Positions 7,456-16,668 of a stretch of DNA of 64,000 nt are shown here, one piece after another. The DNA is from Streptomyces xanthii (GTDB lineage: Bacteria > Actinomycetota > Actinomycetes > Streptomycetales > Streptomycetaceae). The stretch covers positions 7,502,001 through 7,566,000 of the forward strand of contig NZ_CP061281.1 of assembly GCF_014621695.1 (NCBI RefSeq), given 5' to 3'. The position numbers were made by a program, and so were the translations under genes. Below the pieces are notes generated by a model that ran no database searches, was not told the DNA's origin, and saw only the letters and a program-made list of their open reading frames with translations. Position 1 is the stretch's first letter, and each line of letters opens with the position of its first letter.

Positions 7456-8343
7456 ATGATCCCGCCCGAACTGCTCGCCCAGCTCCCCGCCCCGCACCCC
7501 GACACCGCCGCGCTGCCACCGTTCGCGCAGCGGGCGGACGGGGTGCGGACGGTCCGGGGTGTTCCCTACGCACTCGTGGACGGTGGGCGCCCGCTGGAGC
7601 TCGATCTGTGGCTGCCCGGGCCGTCCACCGGCGAACAGCCCGTCCCTGTCGTCCTGTTCGTCCACGGTGGCGCCTGGCGGCGGGGGCGGCGCGACGACAT
7701 GGGGCTCCACACCCGCTCCTGGGGCCCGGGCCCCTTCGAACGCATCGCACGGGCCGGTTTCGCCGTGGCCTGCGTGGACTACCGGCTCAGCGGCGAGGCG
7801 ACGTTCCCCGCACCCCTGGACGACCTGGGCGCCGCCCTGCGCTGGCTGACCCTGCGCGACAAAGAACTCGGGATCGATACCGCACGAACCGTGGTCTGGG
7901 GCGAGTCCGCCGGCGGGCACCTCGCGTCCCTGCTCGCGCTCACCCACGACGGGCCGCGCCCGGCAGCGGCCGTCATCTGGTACGGACCGGCCGACGTCAG
8001 CGCCGCCCGCCCGCCGTTCGACCCCGCGGCGCCCGACACCATGGAGGCCCTGCTCCTCGGCGCGGCTCCCGCACGCGTACCCGACCTCGCGCGGGCGGCG
8101 AGCCCCGTGCACCGGGCCCGGGCCGGCGCGCCGCCCTTCCTCCTGCTGCACGGTGAGGACGACTCGATGGTGCCCGCCGACCACAGCCGGGACCTGGCCC
8201 GTGCGCTGCGGGAGGCCGGTTCACCCGTGGAGCTGCGGGTGGTGCCGCACGCCGACCACGGCTGGTACGGCCTGGACGGGCCGGCCGTCGAGGACCTCTT
8301 CCGCGCGTCCCTCGCCTTCGCAGGACGACACGCGGGGCTCTGA
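7456..8343 (+). CDS. Alpha/beta hydrolase, HSL-like esterase/lipase
   Basis: A 295-residue esterase. VVLFVHGGAWRRGRR carries the HGG oxyanion motif of the hormone-sensitive-lipase group, VVWGESAGGHLASLLA is the GxSxG nucleophile elbow, the acid lies in LLHGEDDSMVPADHS, and the His in VPHADHGWYG. There is no signal peptide, so it is probably cytoplasmic and acts on small acyl esters or carbamates. ATG at 7456 follows GGAGG (7446-7450); longer in-frame extensions would overlap the TetR gene and are rejected. Position just behind the TetR gene suggests it belongs to that regulon. Confidence 0.87.
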   Translation: MIPPELLAQLPAPHPDTAALPPFAQRADGVRTVRGVPYALVDGGRPLELDLWLPGPSTGEQPVPVVLFVHGGAWRRGRRDDMGLHTRSWGPGPFERIARAGFAVACVDYRLSGEATFPAPLDDLGAALRWLTLRDKELGIDTARTVVWGESAGGHLASLLALTHDGPRPAAAVIWYGPADVSAARPPFDPAAPDTMEALLLGAAPARVPDLARAASPVHRARAGAPPFLLLHGEDDSMVPADHSRDLARALREAGSPVELRVVPHADHGWYGLDGPAVEDLFRASLAFAGRHAGL

Positions 8344-8405
8344 GCCGGTCCGACGAAGGTCGTGGTGAACGCGGCACCGCGGGCCTGACCTGCCGGCGCC
8401 ACCCC

Positions 8406-9293
8406 TCAGCGCGGCGGGCGCGCGGTCCAGTCCCAGGAGCTGAGCGTCGTACGCATCAGGCGGGCCGCGGCGGTGAGCCGGGTGCCGGCGCCCCAGTGCA
8501 GGGTGAGCCGGCGGCGGCACTCGGGGCTGTCGACGGCGATCCAGGAGGCGGCGCCGGGCGGGGCGAGCTGCCGGGCGAGGTCGGGTACGAGGCCGACGCC
8601 GAGCCCCGCCTGGATCAGGGCCGCGATCGCACTCAGCTCGTCCCCTTCGCACACGATCCGCGGCACGAGGTCGTGCGCCGCGAACAGCCGGTCGAGCAGG
8701 CGGCGTTGCCAGTGCCCCGGGTGGGCGGCGATGAAGGACTGGCCGGCGAGTTCCGGCACGGACACCGAGGCGCGGCCGGCGAGCGGGTGCCCGGGCGGCG
8801 TCACCAACCACACCGGCTCGTCCAGCAGTTGGACCGATTCCAGGCCGTCCGCGGGGATCGGCTGCGAGGCCGCGCACAGATCGACCTCCTGGGTCAGCAG
8901 CCGTCGGGCCATGTCAGCGGCCGGTGCCTGGTGGAGCTCGACCTCGACGTCCGGGTGGGCCCGCTTGTACGCCGCGAGCGGGCCAGTGAAGGTCAGGAAG
9001 GTCTCGGACGCCAGCCGCACGCTGCCGAAACCCTCGTCGGCGAGTTCGGCCACCGCGCGCCGGCCCGCCTCCAGTTCGCCCAGCGACCGTTCGGCGTAGT
9101 CACGGAAGAGCCGGCCGGCATCGTTGAGCCGCAGTCGGCCCGCCCGGTCGAACAGTGGAGTGCCGAGTTCCTTCTCCAGTCGGGCGATGGTGCGGCTCAG
9201 TGAGGGCTGGGCGATGCGCAGTTCCTCGGCCGCGCGGCTGAGGTGCTCCAGTCGTGCGACCGCGAGGAATTGTCGTAGTGAGTTCAGATCCAT
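8406..9293 (-). CDS. LysR family transcriptional regulator
   Basis: A typical 295-residue LysR protein: winged HTH at residues 1-60 (MDLNSLRQFLAVARLEHLSRAA, then PSLSRTIARLEKELGTPLFDR) followed by a periplasmic-binding-like co-inducer domain containing VRLASETFLTFTGPLAAYKRAHP and IQAGLGVGLVPDLARQL. ATG at 9293 is preferred; ATG 9299 and GTG 9302 would add two or three residues. It is divergent from the secreted AOC-barrel gene at 9445. The A/T-rich gap includes CAATATTG (9348-9355) and T-N11-A patterns, which would suit a LysR box, so control of the divergent gene is plausible. Confidence 0.9.
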   Translation of the reverse strand: MDLNSLRQFLAVARLEHLSRAAEELRIAQPSLSRTIARLEKELGTPLFDRAGRLRLNDAGRLFRDYAERSLGELEAGRRAVAELADEGFGSVRLASETFLTFTGPLAAYKRAHPDVEVELHQAPAADMARRLLTQEVDLCAASQPIPADGLESVQLLDEPVWLVTPPGHPLAGRASVSVPELAGQSFIAAHPGHWQRRLLDRLFAAHDLVPRIVCEGDELSAIAALIQAGLGVGLVPDLARQLAPPGAASWIAVDSPECRRRLTLHWGAGTRLTAAARLMRTTLSSWDWTARPPR

Positions 9294-9444
9294 CGGCATC
9301 ACCGTTTCCGCGCGCCGGGCATGCCTTCCAGGGCATCACTCCATAGCAATATTGATCTTAGACGTGATAGCTCCACAGGCATACCGTCGTGGTGTTCGCC
9401 CCTGCCGGACAGCAACGCATCGCATCGCAGCGAAGGAGCACGCC

Positions 9445-9966
9445 ATGTCCAGGAACCCGTGGAGAGCGCTTGAGGACAGGTCCTGCGGCGCACGGGCGCG
9501 GCGCAGGAGGATCGCGGCCGCCGTGGCCGCCGCCCTGGTGATCGGTGCCGGCACCGCCGCCCGCGCCGCGGCGGACACCTCGCACGACGGGGGCACGGAG
9601 GTGATCGAACTCAAGGTCCGCAACGACCAGTACGCCGCCGACGACAAGGCACCCGAAGGGCCGAGCCTGGGCGACACCTACGTGTACTCCGGCGCGGCGG
9701 TGCAGGACGGCCGTACCGTCGGGCACGGCGGCGGCACCTGCCAGGTCGTCCAGGTCGAGGGCGACACCCCCACGACCCAGTGCCTGATCACGATCGAACT
9801 CGACCGCGGCTCGCTCACCATGCAGTCGCTGTGGACGAGCGGACCGGGCTCCCTCGACATGGCCGTCACCGGCGGCACCGGCGACTTCGGCAGTGCCCGG
9901 GGGACCGCCCGCTACTGGGACATCGGGACGGCCGACGAGCGCGTGCGCGTCGAGATCCTGCACTGA
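9445..9966 (+). CDS. Secreted allene-oxide-cyclase/dirigent-like barrel protein
   Basis: A 173-residue protein with an N-terminal signal sequence (RRRRIAAAVAAALVIGAGTAARAAA) and a mature beta-barrel domain of the AOC/dirigent type: TEVIELKVRNDQYAADD, GDTYVYSGAAVQDGRTVGHGGGTCQVV, and the terminal MAVTGGTGDFGSARGTA. Plant members direct stereoselective cyclisation or coupling; bacterial secreted members have no firm role. AAGGAG at 9434-9439 supports the ATG. The small NTF2-like gene 53 bp downstream is probably in the same operon, and the divergent LysR is the likely regulator. Confidence 0.75.
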   Translation: MSRNPWRALEDRSCGARARRRRIAAAVAAALVIGAGTAARAAADTSHDGGTEVIELKVRNDQYAADDKAPEGPSLGDTYVYSGAAVQDGRTVGHGGGTCQVVQVEGDTPTTQCLITIELDRGSLTMQSLWTSGPGSLDMAVTGGTGDFGSARGTARYWDIGTADERVRVEILH

Positions 9967-10019
9967 CAGTACGGAACGGCACACATCAACTGGTATCAAC
10001 GGACGGGAAGATGGGACTC

Positions 10020-10460
10020 ATGGAGACGCAACGCGCCACGGAAGAAGCCGAGATCCGTCGTCACATCGACAAGCTCGTCGAAGGGCTGGAGAAGAAGGAC
10101 CTCGAAGCCCTGAGGCGACTCTACGCACCGGACATCGTGTCCTTCGACGTCCAGCCGCCCCTGCAACACGTGGGCGTCGACGCCAAACTCGCCAACTGGG
10201 CCCCCGTTTTCGCCGCCTTCGAGACCGTCACCTACGAGGTGCGCGACCTGGTGGTGACCGTGGGCGACGACGTGGCCTTCGCCCACGGCTTCGGCCGGCT
10301 CGGGGGCACGCTCAAGGACGGGACGGTGATCGGCGGCATGTGGGTCCGGGCCACCCACTGCCTGCGCAAGACCGGCGGGGCGTGGCTGATCGTGCACGAC
10401 CAGGTGTCGGTGCCCCTCGACGTGGCGACCGGCGCAGGAGTGACCGATCTCCAGCCGTGA
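10020..10460 (+). CDS. NTF2/SnoaL-like protein (ketosteroid-isomerase fold)
   Basis: A 146-residue cone-shaped alpha+beta-barrel protein: IRRHIDKLVEGLEKKDLEALRRLYAPDIVSFDV is the standard opening, followed by the barrel strands VRDLVVTVGDDVAFAHGFGRLGG and the closing WLIVHDQVSVPLDV. Such proteins can be isomerases, cyclases or simple ligand-binding proteins. ATG at 10020 is used because GGGAAG lies nine bases upstream; an in-frame ATG at 10011 is possible but directly abuts that sequence. It probably shares a transcript with the AOC-barrel gene. The substrate is unknown. Confidence 0.8.
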   Translation: METQRATEEAEIRRHIDKLVEGLEKKDLEALRRLYAPDIVSFDVQPPLQHVGVDAKLANWAPVFAAFETVTYEVRDLVVTVGDDVAFAHGFGRLGGTLKDGTVIGGMWVRATHCLRKTGGAWLIVHDQVSVPLDVATGAGVTDLQP

Positions 10461-10566
10461 CAGGGGGCTGATCACCCGTTGAGCGCTCGGGTGCATTGCT
10501 CGTCGACCCTGATGGCGCATGTCGCGATGGTGGTCGATCCGCGGAACACCGGCCGATGGATCCAGG

Positions 10567-11166
10567 TCACGGGCGCGGGAAGCGGGCGCGCACGGCGTCG
10601 ATGCATGTGTCCCGGGACGTGGGCCCGCCGAACCGGAGACGGTCGTAGGCCGTGAACGCCGGTTCCAGCGTGTCGAGTTCGTCGACGAGAGCGTGCAGCC
10701 GCTCGAGCCGCGGCGCTGAACCGGCATCCGGTTCGTTCGGCGCGGCGCTGATCGCGGTCGTCAGGTCGTCCTTGCGCTGAATGGCGGCCGGGGTGACCGA
10801 GTGCAGGCACACGTACTGTCCACTGAGATACGCATTCCACTCCGCCTTCCCGGTGACCGGGTCGGCCCAGTGCGCGGTGAACCATGCTTCGAGCAGCTCT
10901 ACGCCACCGGCTTCGTCGGCGAGAGCGAACAGGTCGGACGGCACCATCTCGGCATCGTCGGAGCGCAGATATCCCGGGAGCGGCAGACGACGCCCCAGCA
11001 TCAGCCGGCGGACCGCATCGGCATCGCGGCCATGGACCGCGCACAGCTCCTCCAGGGCAACGAACTGCGCGCTGACATATGCGTCATCGGCATCGGTCAT
11101 CGGATGGACCCCGTTGACCTCGCGGTATCGCTCGGCGAGCTGCTGCTTCAGATCTGTCTCCGACAT
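10567..11166 (-). CDS. DUF6058-type protein
   Basis: A 199-residue protein whose central segment RRLPLPGYLRSDDAEMVPSDLFALADEAGG, followed by WFTAHW and AYLSGQYVCLHSVTPAAIQRKD, resembles the actinobacterial DUF6058 family, which database annotation associates with natural-product gene clusters. No biosynthetic cluster surrounds it here. ATG at 11166 follows GGAGGGG. The fold and activity are not known. It lies downstream of, and on the same strand as, the HEAT-like gene starting at 12604, with a 148-bp gap. Confidence 0.65.
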   Translation of the reverse strand: MSETDLKQQLAERYREVNGVHPMTDADDAYVSAQFVALEELCAVHGRDADAVRRLMLGRRLPLPGYLRSDDAEMVPSDLFALADEAGGVELLEAWFTAHWADPVTGKAEWNAYLSGQYVCLHSVTPAAIQRKDDLTTAISAAPNEPDAGSAPRLERLHALVDELDTLEPAFTAYDRLRFGGPTSRDTCIDAVRARFPRP

Positions 11167-11314
11167 CGGGTCCCCTCCGGCACCTTCCGGCGCGGGCATC
11201 TCCCACACCGGACGCGCCACGCTACCGACCGGACGGTTCGGCGCTCACCGAACCATCGAGGGAAGCACGACAGTACGAGGGCACCTCGAACCGAGCCGGG
11301 ATCGGCGGGCCGTG

Positions 11315-12604
11315 TCAGACGGGCAGCAGTCCCGGGAACGGCCCGTGCCCCACGTCCGGCGCCGTGACCGCGAGCCAGCCGTGTCCGCGCACGACCGTGC
11401 TCGCGCCGACCAGCTCCGGATCGACCGACAGGTAGGCGCAGGCGGTGCGGGCGCCCGCCGTTCCGGCCTCGGGATCCGCCTCCTCGGACTCGGGGTCGAA
11501 GCCGGGTTCGTTCATAGCGAGGTCCTCCCACGGCAGCGGGTCGCCCTCCCACTCCGGGTCGCTGTAGGCCGCGTACCGCCGGATCACCAGGCCGTCCTCC
11601 GCCACGAACCAGAGATCCGAGCCCTCGGCCCCGTCGACGTAGAAGAGCTGGGCGTGTCCGCACGCCTCGCTGACGCGTTCCACCGTCTCGATCATGTCGT
11701 TCCAGTGGTCGTCGCCGACGAGCAGCTCGAACAGGCCGAACACCAGCCGCCAGCCGTCCAGTTCGGGCGTCACGAAGGCCCGGCCGACGCCGCGGCGGGG
11801 ATCGTCCGGGGTGGGGATCAGGAGCTCGTCGCCGTACGCGGCCGCCACGCCCGCCGCGACCGTCACCGGGCGGCGGTCGTGCAGGTCCAGCGCGTCGAAG
11901 ACGCCCTCGTACGTCGCCCCCGGCACGGCCAGCCACCAGCCGCTGAGCTGCGGCGACGGCAGCCCACCGACCCCGCCCGGGAGCTTCGCGTTCACCAGCC
12001 GCTCCAGCAGCGTGCGGTCGCGCTCGTCGAGGGCGTCGAGACCTCCGCCCTCGAGCAGCACGCCGAGCGCTCCCCGCCGAACTCGCAGGGAGGCGGCGGG
12101 ATCCCGGCGCAGGGCGCGCAAGCGCGGCGCGTGCGACGCGTACAGGGCTCGCGCGTACGTGGAGACGTCACCCGCGAGATCACCGCCCCGGGCGACGACC
12201 TCCAGCAGGGCCCGCAGCCCGGCCTCGGAGTCCACCTTCAGGCGGATCAGGCCCTGGAATCCGTAGGACGCGAGATTCCGGTCGGCATCGACCGCCAAGG
12301 CCGCGTACTGCTCCGCACAGCGCGCGTCGAAGCAGGGGAGCAGCCGGCTGACCACGAAGCCGTGCAACTCCCCGCGGCGCGTGGCCGCGAGGACCTCGTC
12401 GAAGGCCCGCGGCCCGATGCGCTCCAGCACGGCCTGATACGCCGTCACGTGACGTGTCGCCGACGGGCCGGCCGCCCCGTGCATCAGGCCCGGCAGCGCG
12501 CGTTCGCCGTGCGCCGCCAACTCCTCGACGGCTGCCGCCACTTGTGCGGAGTCGGCACTCTCCAGATCCCCGACGAGCTGCCCGATCTCGGATTCGATCT
12601 TCAT
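11315..12604 (-). CDS. HEAT-like alpha-solenoid hypothetical protein
   Basis: A 429-residue soluble protein. The first ~210 residues are a series of short amphipathic helices with HEAT-like character (SAQVAAAVEELAAHGERALPGLMHG, VTAYQAVLERIGPRAFDEVLAATRRGE, GFQGLIRLKVDSEAGLRALLEVVA). The second half is different, rich in aromatic residues and acid clusters (PEWEGDPLPWEDLAMNEPGFDPESEEADPEAG), and has the look of a SMI1/KNR4-type or similar recognition domain, though I cannot confirm that. Start ATG at 12604. No catalytic motif is visible. It is one of three repeat-built proteins in this 5-kb stretch. Confidence 0.65.
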   Translation of the reverse strand: MKIESEIGQLVGDLESADSAQVAAAVEELAAHGERALPGLMHGAAGPSATRHVTAYQAVLERIGPRAFDEVLAATRRGELHGFVVSRLLPCFDARCAEQYAALAVDADRNLASYGFQGLIRLKVDSEAGLRALLEVVARGGDLAGDVSTYARALYASHAPRLRALRRDPAASLRVRRGALGVLLEGGGLDALDERDRTLLERLVNAKLPGGVGGLPSPQLSGWWLAVPGATYEGVFDALDLHDRRPVTVAAGVAAAYGDELLIPTPDDPRRGVGRAFVTPELDGWRLVFGLFELLVGDDHWNDMIETVERVSEACGHAQLFYVDGAEGSDLWFVAEDGLVIRRYAAYSDPEWEGDPLPWEDLAMNEPGFDPESEEADPEAGTAGARTACAYLSVDPELVGASTVVRGHGWLAVTAPDVGHGPFPGLLPV

Positions 12605-12666
12605 AGGAAGATCCTAGGGGTGCGTGGTGGGCGCTCGGAATGCGAGGCGGGGGTGGGCCAGGACCG

Positions 12667-13131
12667 TCAGAGCGGCCTCGTCATGAACACACTGCTGGGG
12701 TCGGGCCGGTAGTCGGCGAAGGGTGCGCAGTACTCGAACCCGAACTTCTCGTACAGCCTCCTGGCGGGCAGGAAGAACTCGGCCGAGCCGGTCTCCAGAC
12801 TCAGCCGGGTGAAGCCGAGCCCCTTCGCCTCGGTGAGGATGTGCCCCAGCAACCGGGACGCGATCCCGCTGCGGGTGCGCCCCGGTGCGGTCCGCATCGA
12901 CTTCAACTCGGCGTGACCGGCGTCCAGTCTGGTGATCGCGCCGCATCCCACCACGGCGTCGTCCTCGTGCGCCGACCAGAAGGTCACCTCGGGGCGGCGC
13001 AGCCCGTCGAGGTCGAGCGCGTGCTTGCTCTCCGGGGGCGTGAGGGACCGCATCTGCTCGACGTGGTCGGCGAGGAACCGGGCGATCCGCGGTCCGGACA
13101 GGTCGTCCACGACGATCCTCACCTTGCTCAC
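12667..13131 (-). CDS. GNAT family N-acetyltransferase
   Basis: A 154-residue acetyltransferase. VVGCGAITRLDAGHAELKSMRTAPGRTRSGIASRLLGHILTEAKGLGF contains the acetyl-CoA pyrophosphate-binding loop in a variant form (RTRSGIASRL, equivalent to RxxGxG/A), then LSLETGSAEFFLPARRLYEKFGFEYC is the family's standard C-terminal half. The pattern YRPDPSSVFMTRPL at the end is like that of the PhnO/YafP-type enzymes. The acceptor is unknown. It precedes the HEAT-like gene on the same strand by 62 bp and may share its transcript. Confidence 0.88.
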   Translation of the reverse strand: MSKVRIVVDDLSGPRIARFLADHVEQMRSLTPPESKHALDLDGLRRPEVTFWSAHEDDAVVGCGAITRLDAGHAELKSMRTAPGRTRSGIASRLLGHILTEAKGLGFTRLSLETGSAEFFLPARRLYEKFGFEYCAPFADYRPDPSSVFMTRPL

Positions 13132-13276
13132 TGATCCCTCCGGTGGGGCGGCTGTGCGTACGGCGTCACTCTAGAACCTCGGTTTCGCCGAGTCGCTCCG
13201 GCCCGGGCGTCGGAGCAGGCCGGCCCTGTCGGGAACCGCCTTGTCCCGCGGCAGGCCCGCGGGGGATCATCGCCGC

Positions 13277-15205
13277 GTGCCACGCCCGGAGAAGCTTCAT
13301 GGACTGCTCGCCCGCGCCGGACTGACGGTCGTCGGGGAGGTGAGCCCCGGCGGTCTGTTCCCGCCCGAGGCCGGGTGGCGGATCGCGCGGGGGATCGCGG
13401 CACCCGACGGCGCGCGGCGGGGCGCGATCGACGACTCCTGGTGGCGCCGGCTCCAGGGCGTCGAGGGCGAGTTCCTGGTCGCCGTCCTCGGACACCGCAT
13501 CGGCGGCAACGACGCCTGGTGGACCCGGGTCCGTCCCGACGACGGCACCGCCGTGCCGCAGCTCACCGGCGATCCCGGATTCGTGGCGCTCTCCCTCGAC
13601 GGACAGGTGCTGCTCGCGCGGGTGCCCGGAGAGGGCGGTCCCCGGGCCACGGCTCTCGACCGGTTGCCGGAGCGGTTGGAGGAGGCCGCCGAGGCCGCCG
13701 GGCGTGAGACGGAGGCCCAGCGCGCCGAGACCTGGCAGGCCGTGCCCGGTCGGCCGGCGTGGCCACTCCACTGGGCGGACGGCATCGGGTCCAACCCCTC
13801 CGCACCGGACGCACTGCTGATCCGCCTGCTGGACGTGGAGGCGGGCTTCCTGCACGGCTGCGACCGGCCCGCCGTGCTCGACGCCGCCCTGGCGCACCCC
13901 GACCCGGAGGTGCGGGCGCGCCCCGCGGACACCTTCCGGCCCAGACTCACGCCCGCCCAATGGCTGCGCCTGATCCGCGCCGAACCCTCGCCGAACCGGC
14001 AGGTGCTGTGGGCCCGGCACGCCGGCGCCCGCGGCATCGAGATCCCCGAGGACCTGTACGACGCGCTCCTCGCCGGGTCTTCCCGCGCCCAGGCCGCCAC
14101 CCTGCCCGGACTGCCCGCCCACCACCTGCCGGGCCTCGCCACCGACGACGACCCCCGCGTACGGGCGGCCGCCTGTGCCCGGTGGACCGACCTCGCCGCT
14201 CCGCTGCGGACGGGCCTGCTGACCGACGCCGACGACACGGTACGAACGGCCGCGCTGCTCGCCCACCACACCCACGACGCGCCCATGCCCCACGAGGTCT
14301 TCGCCGCACTCCCCGAACCCCGTCATGAGGCGCTCGAACACTGTCGCTTCTCGGCCGGGCTGGAGGCGGAGCTGGTCAGGGACGCGGACCCGGAGGTGCG
14401 CCGGGCGCTGGCCGCCAACCCGCGGCTCGGGGCGGCCGGAGTCGCCGCCCTGGCGCAGGACCCGCACGGCGACGTCCGCGCCGCCGTGGCGCGGCGTGCC
14501 GACCTCGACGAGGACCGACGCGCCGCCGTGCGCCACGACTTCGACCCGACGTCCATGTCGTACACCCTGGACTGGGTCGAGGACCTGCACGACGACGCCG
14601 ACGCGATGCGCCGCCTCGCCGCGTCGTCCCATCCGCTCGTCCGCCGGAGCGTGGCCCGCGCCCGGCACCTGCCGCCGGATGTCGTGGAGCGTCTGGCCCG
14701 GGACGAGGACCGCACGGTCCGCCTGTTCCTCGCCGAATCGTGCGACGACGCGCCGGAGGACATGCTCCTCGAGGTGTGGCGCTGGTGGGACGGCAGCTTC
14801 AGTCACCCCGGCCGCCCCCGCAGCCACCCGAACTTCCCGCGCACGAACCTGCTGCGCCTCGCCGACGCCCCCGAGGGACGCATGCGCCGCCTGGCCCTGG
14901 ACGACCCCGAGTCCACGCCCGCCGACGTGGCACGGCTCGCCCGCGACCCGGAGACCGAGGTGCGTCGCCGCGCGGCCGAGGACCCCCGGCTCGCACCGGC
15001 CGACGCGGTACGGCTGCTGAACGACCCGGCGGTCCACGTCCGCGAGACCGCGATGCGCAACCCACGGCTCCCGGCCCGGGTCCTCGCCGGACTCCTCCAC
15101 GACCGCGACACGGCCCGTACGGCGGTCACCAATCCGGCGATCCCCGTCCCCGTCCTCCAACGCGTCCTGTCCGCCGCCGAGGAAGCCGTGGCGGCCCGCC
15201 GCTGA
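13277..15205 (+). CDS. Large leucine-rich-repeat-variant / HEAT solenoid protein
   Basis: A 642-residue protein. The first ~170 residues are a non-repetitive domain (LHGLLARAGLTVVGEVSPGGLFPPEAGW ...). From about residue 190 to the end it is built of ~24-residue repeats of the type DPDPEVRRALAANPRLGAAGVAALAQ: examples are HPDPEVRARPADTF, DDDPRVRAAACARW, DADDTVRTAALLAH, DADPEVRRALAANP, DPETEVRRRAAEDP and NDPAVHVRETAMRNP. That pattern is characteristic of the leucine-rich repeat variant (LRV) and related alpha-solenoids. No enzymatic motif is seen, so a binding or scaffold role is likely. GTG at 13277 is chosen; a 12-residue upstream extension is possible. Confidence 0.75.
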   Translation: MPRPEKLHGLLARAGLTVVGEVSPGGLFPPEAGWRIARGIAAPDGARRGAIDDSWWRRLQGVEGEFLVAVLGHRIGGNDAWWTRVRPDDGTAVPQLTGDPGFVALSLDGQVLLARVPGEGGPRATALDRLPERLEEAAEAAGRETEAQRAETWQAVPGRPAWPLHWADGIGSNPSAPDALLIRLLDVEAGFLHGCDRPAVLDAALAHPDPEVRARPADTFRPRLTPAQWLRLIRAEPSPNRQVLWARHAGARGIEIPEDLYDALLAGSSRAQAATLPGLPAHHLPGLATDDDPRVRAAACARWTDLAAPLRTGLLTDADDTVRTAALLAHHTHDAPMPHEVFAALPEPRHEALEHCRFSAGLEAELVRDADPEVRRALAANPRLGAAGVAALAQDPHGDVRAAVARRADLDEDRRAAVRHDFDPTSMSYTLDWVEDLHDDADAMRRLAASSHPLVRRSVARARHLPPDVVERLARDEDRTVRLFLAESCDDAPEDMLLEVWRWWDGSFSHPGRPRSHPNFPRTNLLRLADAPEGRMRRLALDDPESTPADVARLARDPETEVRRRAAEDPRLAPADAVRLLNDPAVHVRETAMRNPRLPARVLAGLLHDRDTARTAVTNPAIPVPVLQRVLSAAEEAVAARR

Positions 15206-15238
15206 ACACCCACCCGCACCTGGCTAAGGTGCGTTGCC

Positions 15239-16594
15239 GTGGACGTCGCTGATCTTGACCACCGGACCCGGACAGAGTCGGGCTGCATCCCACCGGGTCT
15301 GGTCTCCCGGCTGCTCGAACGCGGGCATGCCGAGGCCGTTGCGCGGTGGGCCGGCCGCGGCGAGTGGTTCTGCGCACGGGAGTGGGCACGTCTGCTGGGG
15401 GAGCAGGGCCGCCGGACGGAGGCCCTGGAGGTGGTGGCTCCCTATGCCGCCACGGGCTGGTGGCCGGCGATCACGAGTACGGCCGGACTGCTGGAGAGCT
15501 GGGGGCGGGCCGGCGAGGCGATCGCGTCGGCCCGAACGGCGATGGAGGAAGGCAGGGACCCCCTGGCGCTCGCGTTCTACGCCCGCCTGCTCCACCGGCA
15601 CGGTCGCGGCGACGAGGCCTTCGAACTGCTGCGGCCGCACATCGACGAACACCGGACCTTCGCCGTGGCCCTGGTAGACGTCGCCGAAGGGGCCGGGCGC
15701 CACGAGGAGGCCGCCGAGCTGCTCGCCGCCCGTGTCCCGGAGGAGCACCGCTGCGACGGCCCGTGGTGCTGCCGCGGCCTCGATCCCGACACGGCGATCG
15801 GCCTGCTCGCCACGATCCGTGAGCGGCAAGGCCGCGTCGACGAGGCGATCGCGCTGCTGCGCACCCGGAACACCACGTCGCTCAACGGCCGGGACCAACT
15901 GGCCGATCTCCTGGCCCGCCACGACCGGACCGAGCAACTGCACGCGTATGCGGCGGCCGACGAGCTGGGCCACGTCGCACAGCGCCTCGCGGAACTGCTG
16001 GAGGAACGCGGCGACGTCGCGGCCGCCGTCGCCGTCTACCGGCAGGCCCGCGACACATCGGCCGGCCACGCCACCCTCACCGTGGAGCTCGCGCACCTGC
16101 TGGCCCGGCACCACCGTGCGGACGAGGCGATCGAGATGATGCGGGACCTGGCCGAGGCGTCGGGCGCGGACGACTGGATCCTGGACGTCCTGTGCACCCT
16201 GTACGCCGACCACGGCCGCCCCGAGGACGGCCTCGCCCACCTCGACGCGATCGAGCGGCGCAGCGGAGAGGCGGAGTGGGAGCTCTTCCGGCTGCGGCTC
16301 CCGCTGATGGCGGCCTGCGACCGCATCGACCAGGCGCTCGTACAGGCCCGCGCCCACCCCGAGGGCGACACCTCGTACGCGGCGTCGCACCTGGCCGCAG
16401 TCCTGGCCGCCGCCGGCCGCACGGAGGAGGCGGTCGTGCTCCTGCGTCCGCACGCGTCCGCGAACAGCCACGACCTCGCGGCGTACCTGATCGAACTCGG
16501 CCGCGTGGACGAGGCCGTGACCGTCCTGCACCAGGACCGGACCGGTCCGCCGCGACGATCGAGCGCGGTCCGGAGCCTGGAGCCCCCGTTCTGA
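15239..16594 (+). CDS. Tetratricopeptide-like repeat protein
   Basis: A 451-residue helical protein made of TPR-like units, e.g. EWARLLGEQGRRTEALEVVAPYA, GLLESWGRAGEAIASARTAM, ARLLHRHGRGDEAFELLRPH, VAEGAGRHEEAAELLAARV, ATIRERQGRVDEAIALLRTR, AHLLARHHRADEAIEMMRDL and AAVLAAAGRTEEAVVLLRPH. The repeated A-x-G-R-x-(D/E)-E-A signature is the canonical TPR helix turn. A CDGPWCCRGLD insert in the middle has three cysteines. It begins 33 bp after the LRV gene, on the same strand, with GTG at 15239 and TAAGGT about eight bases upstream. Role unknown; protein-protein interaction is likely. Confidence 0.75.
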   Translation: MDVADLDHRTRTESGCIPPGLVSRLLERGHAEAVARWAGRGEWFCAREWARLLGEQGRRTEALEVVAPYAATGWWPAITSTAGLLESWGRAGEAIASARTAMEEGRDPLALAFYARLLHRHGRGDEAFELLRPHIDEHRTFAVALVDVAEGAGRHEEAAELLAARVPEEHRCDGPWCCRGLDPDTAIGLLATIRERQGRVDEAIALLRTRNTTSLNGRDQLADLLARHDRTEQLHAYAAADELGHVAQRLAELLEERGDVAAAVAVYRQARDTSAGHATLTVELAHLLARHHRADEAIEMMRDLAEASGADDWILDVLCTLYADHGRPEDGLAHLDAIERRSGEAEWELFRLRLPLMAACDRIDQALVQARAHPEGDTSYAASHLAAVLAAAGRTEEAVVLLRPHASANSHDLAAYLIELGRVDEAVTVLHQDRTGPPRRSSAVRSLEPPF

Positions 16595-16668
16595 CGAGCT
16601 GATGGCCCGACCGGCGCGGCGACGTCCGTCGCGTCGACGATGCGTCACTGCCGGGTGAGGACCGAACG

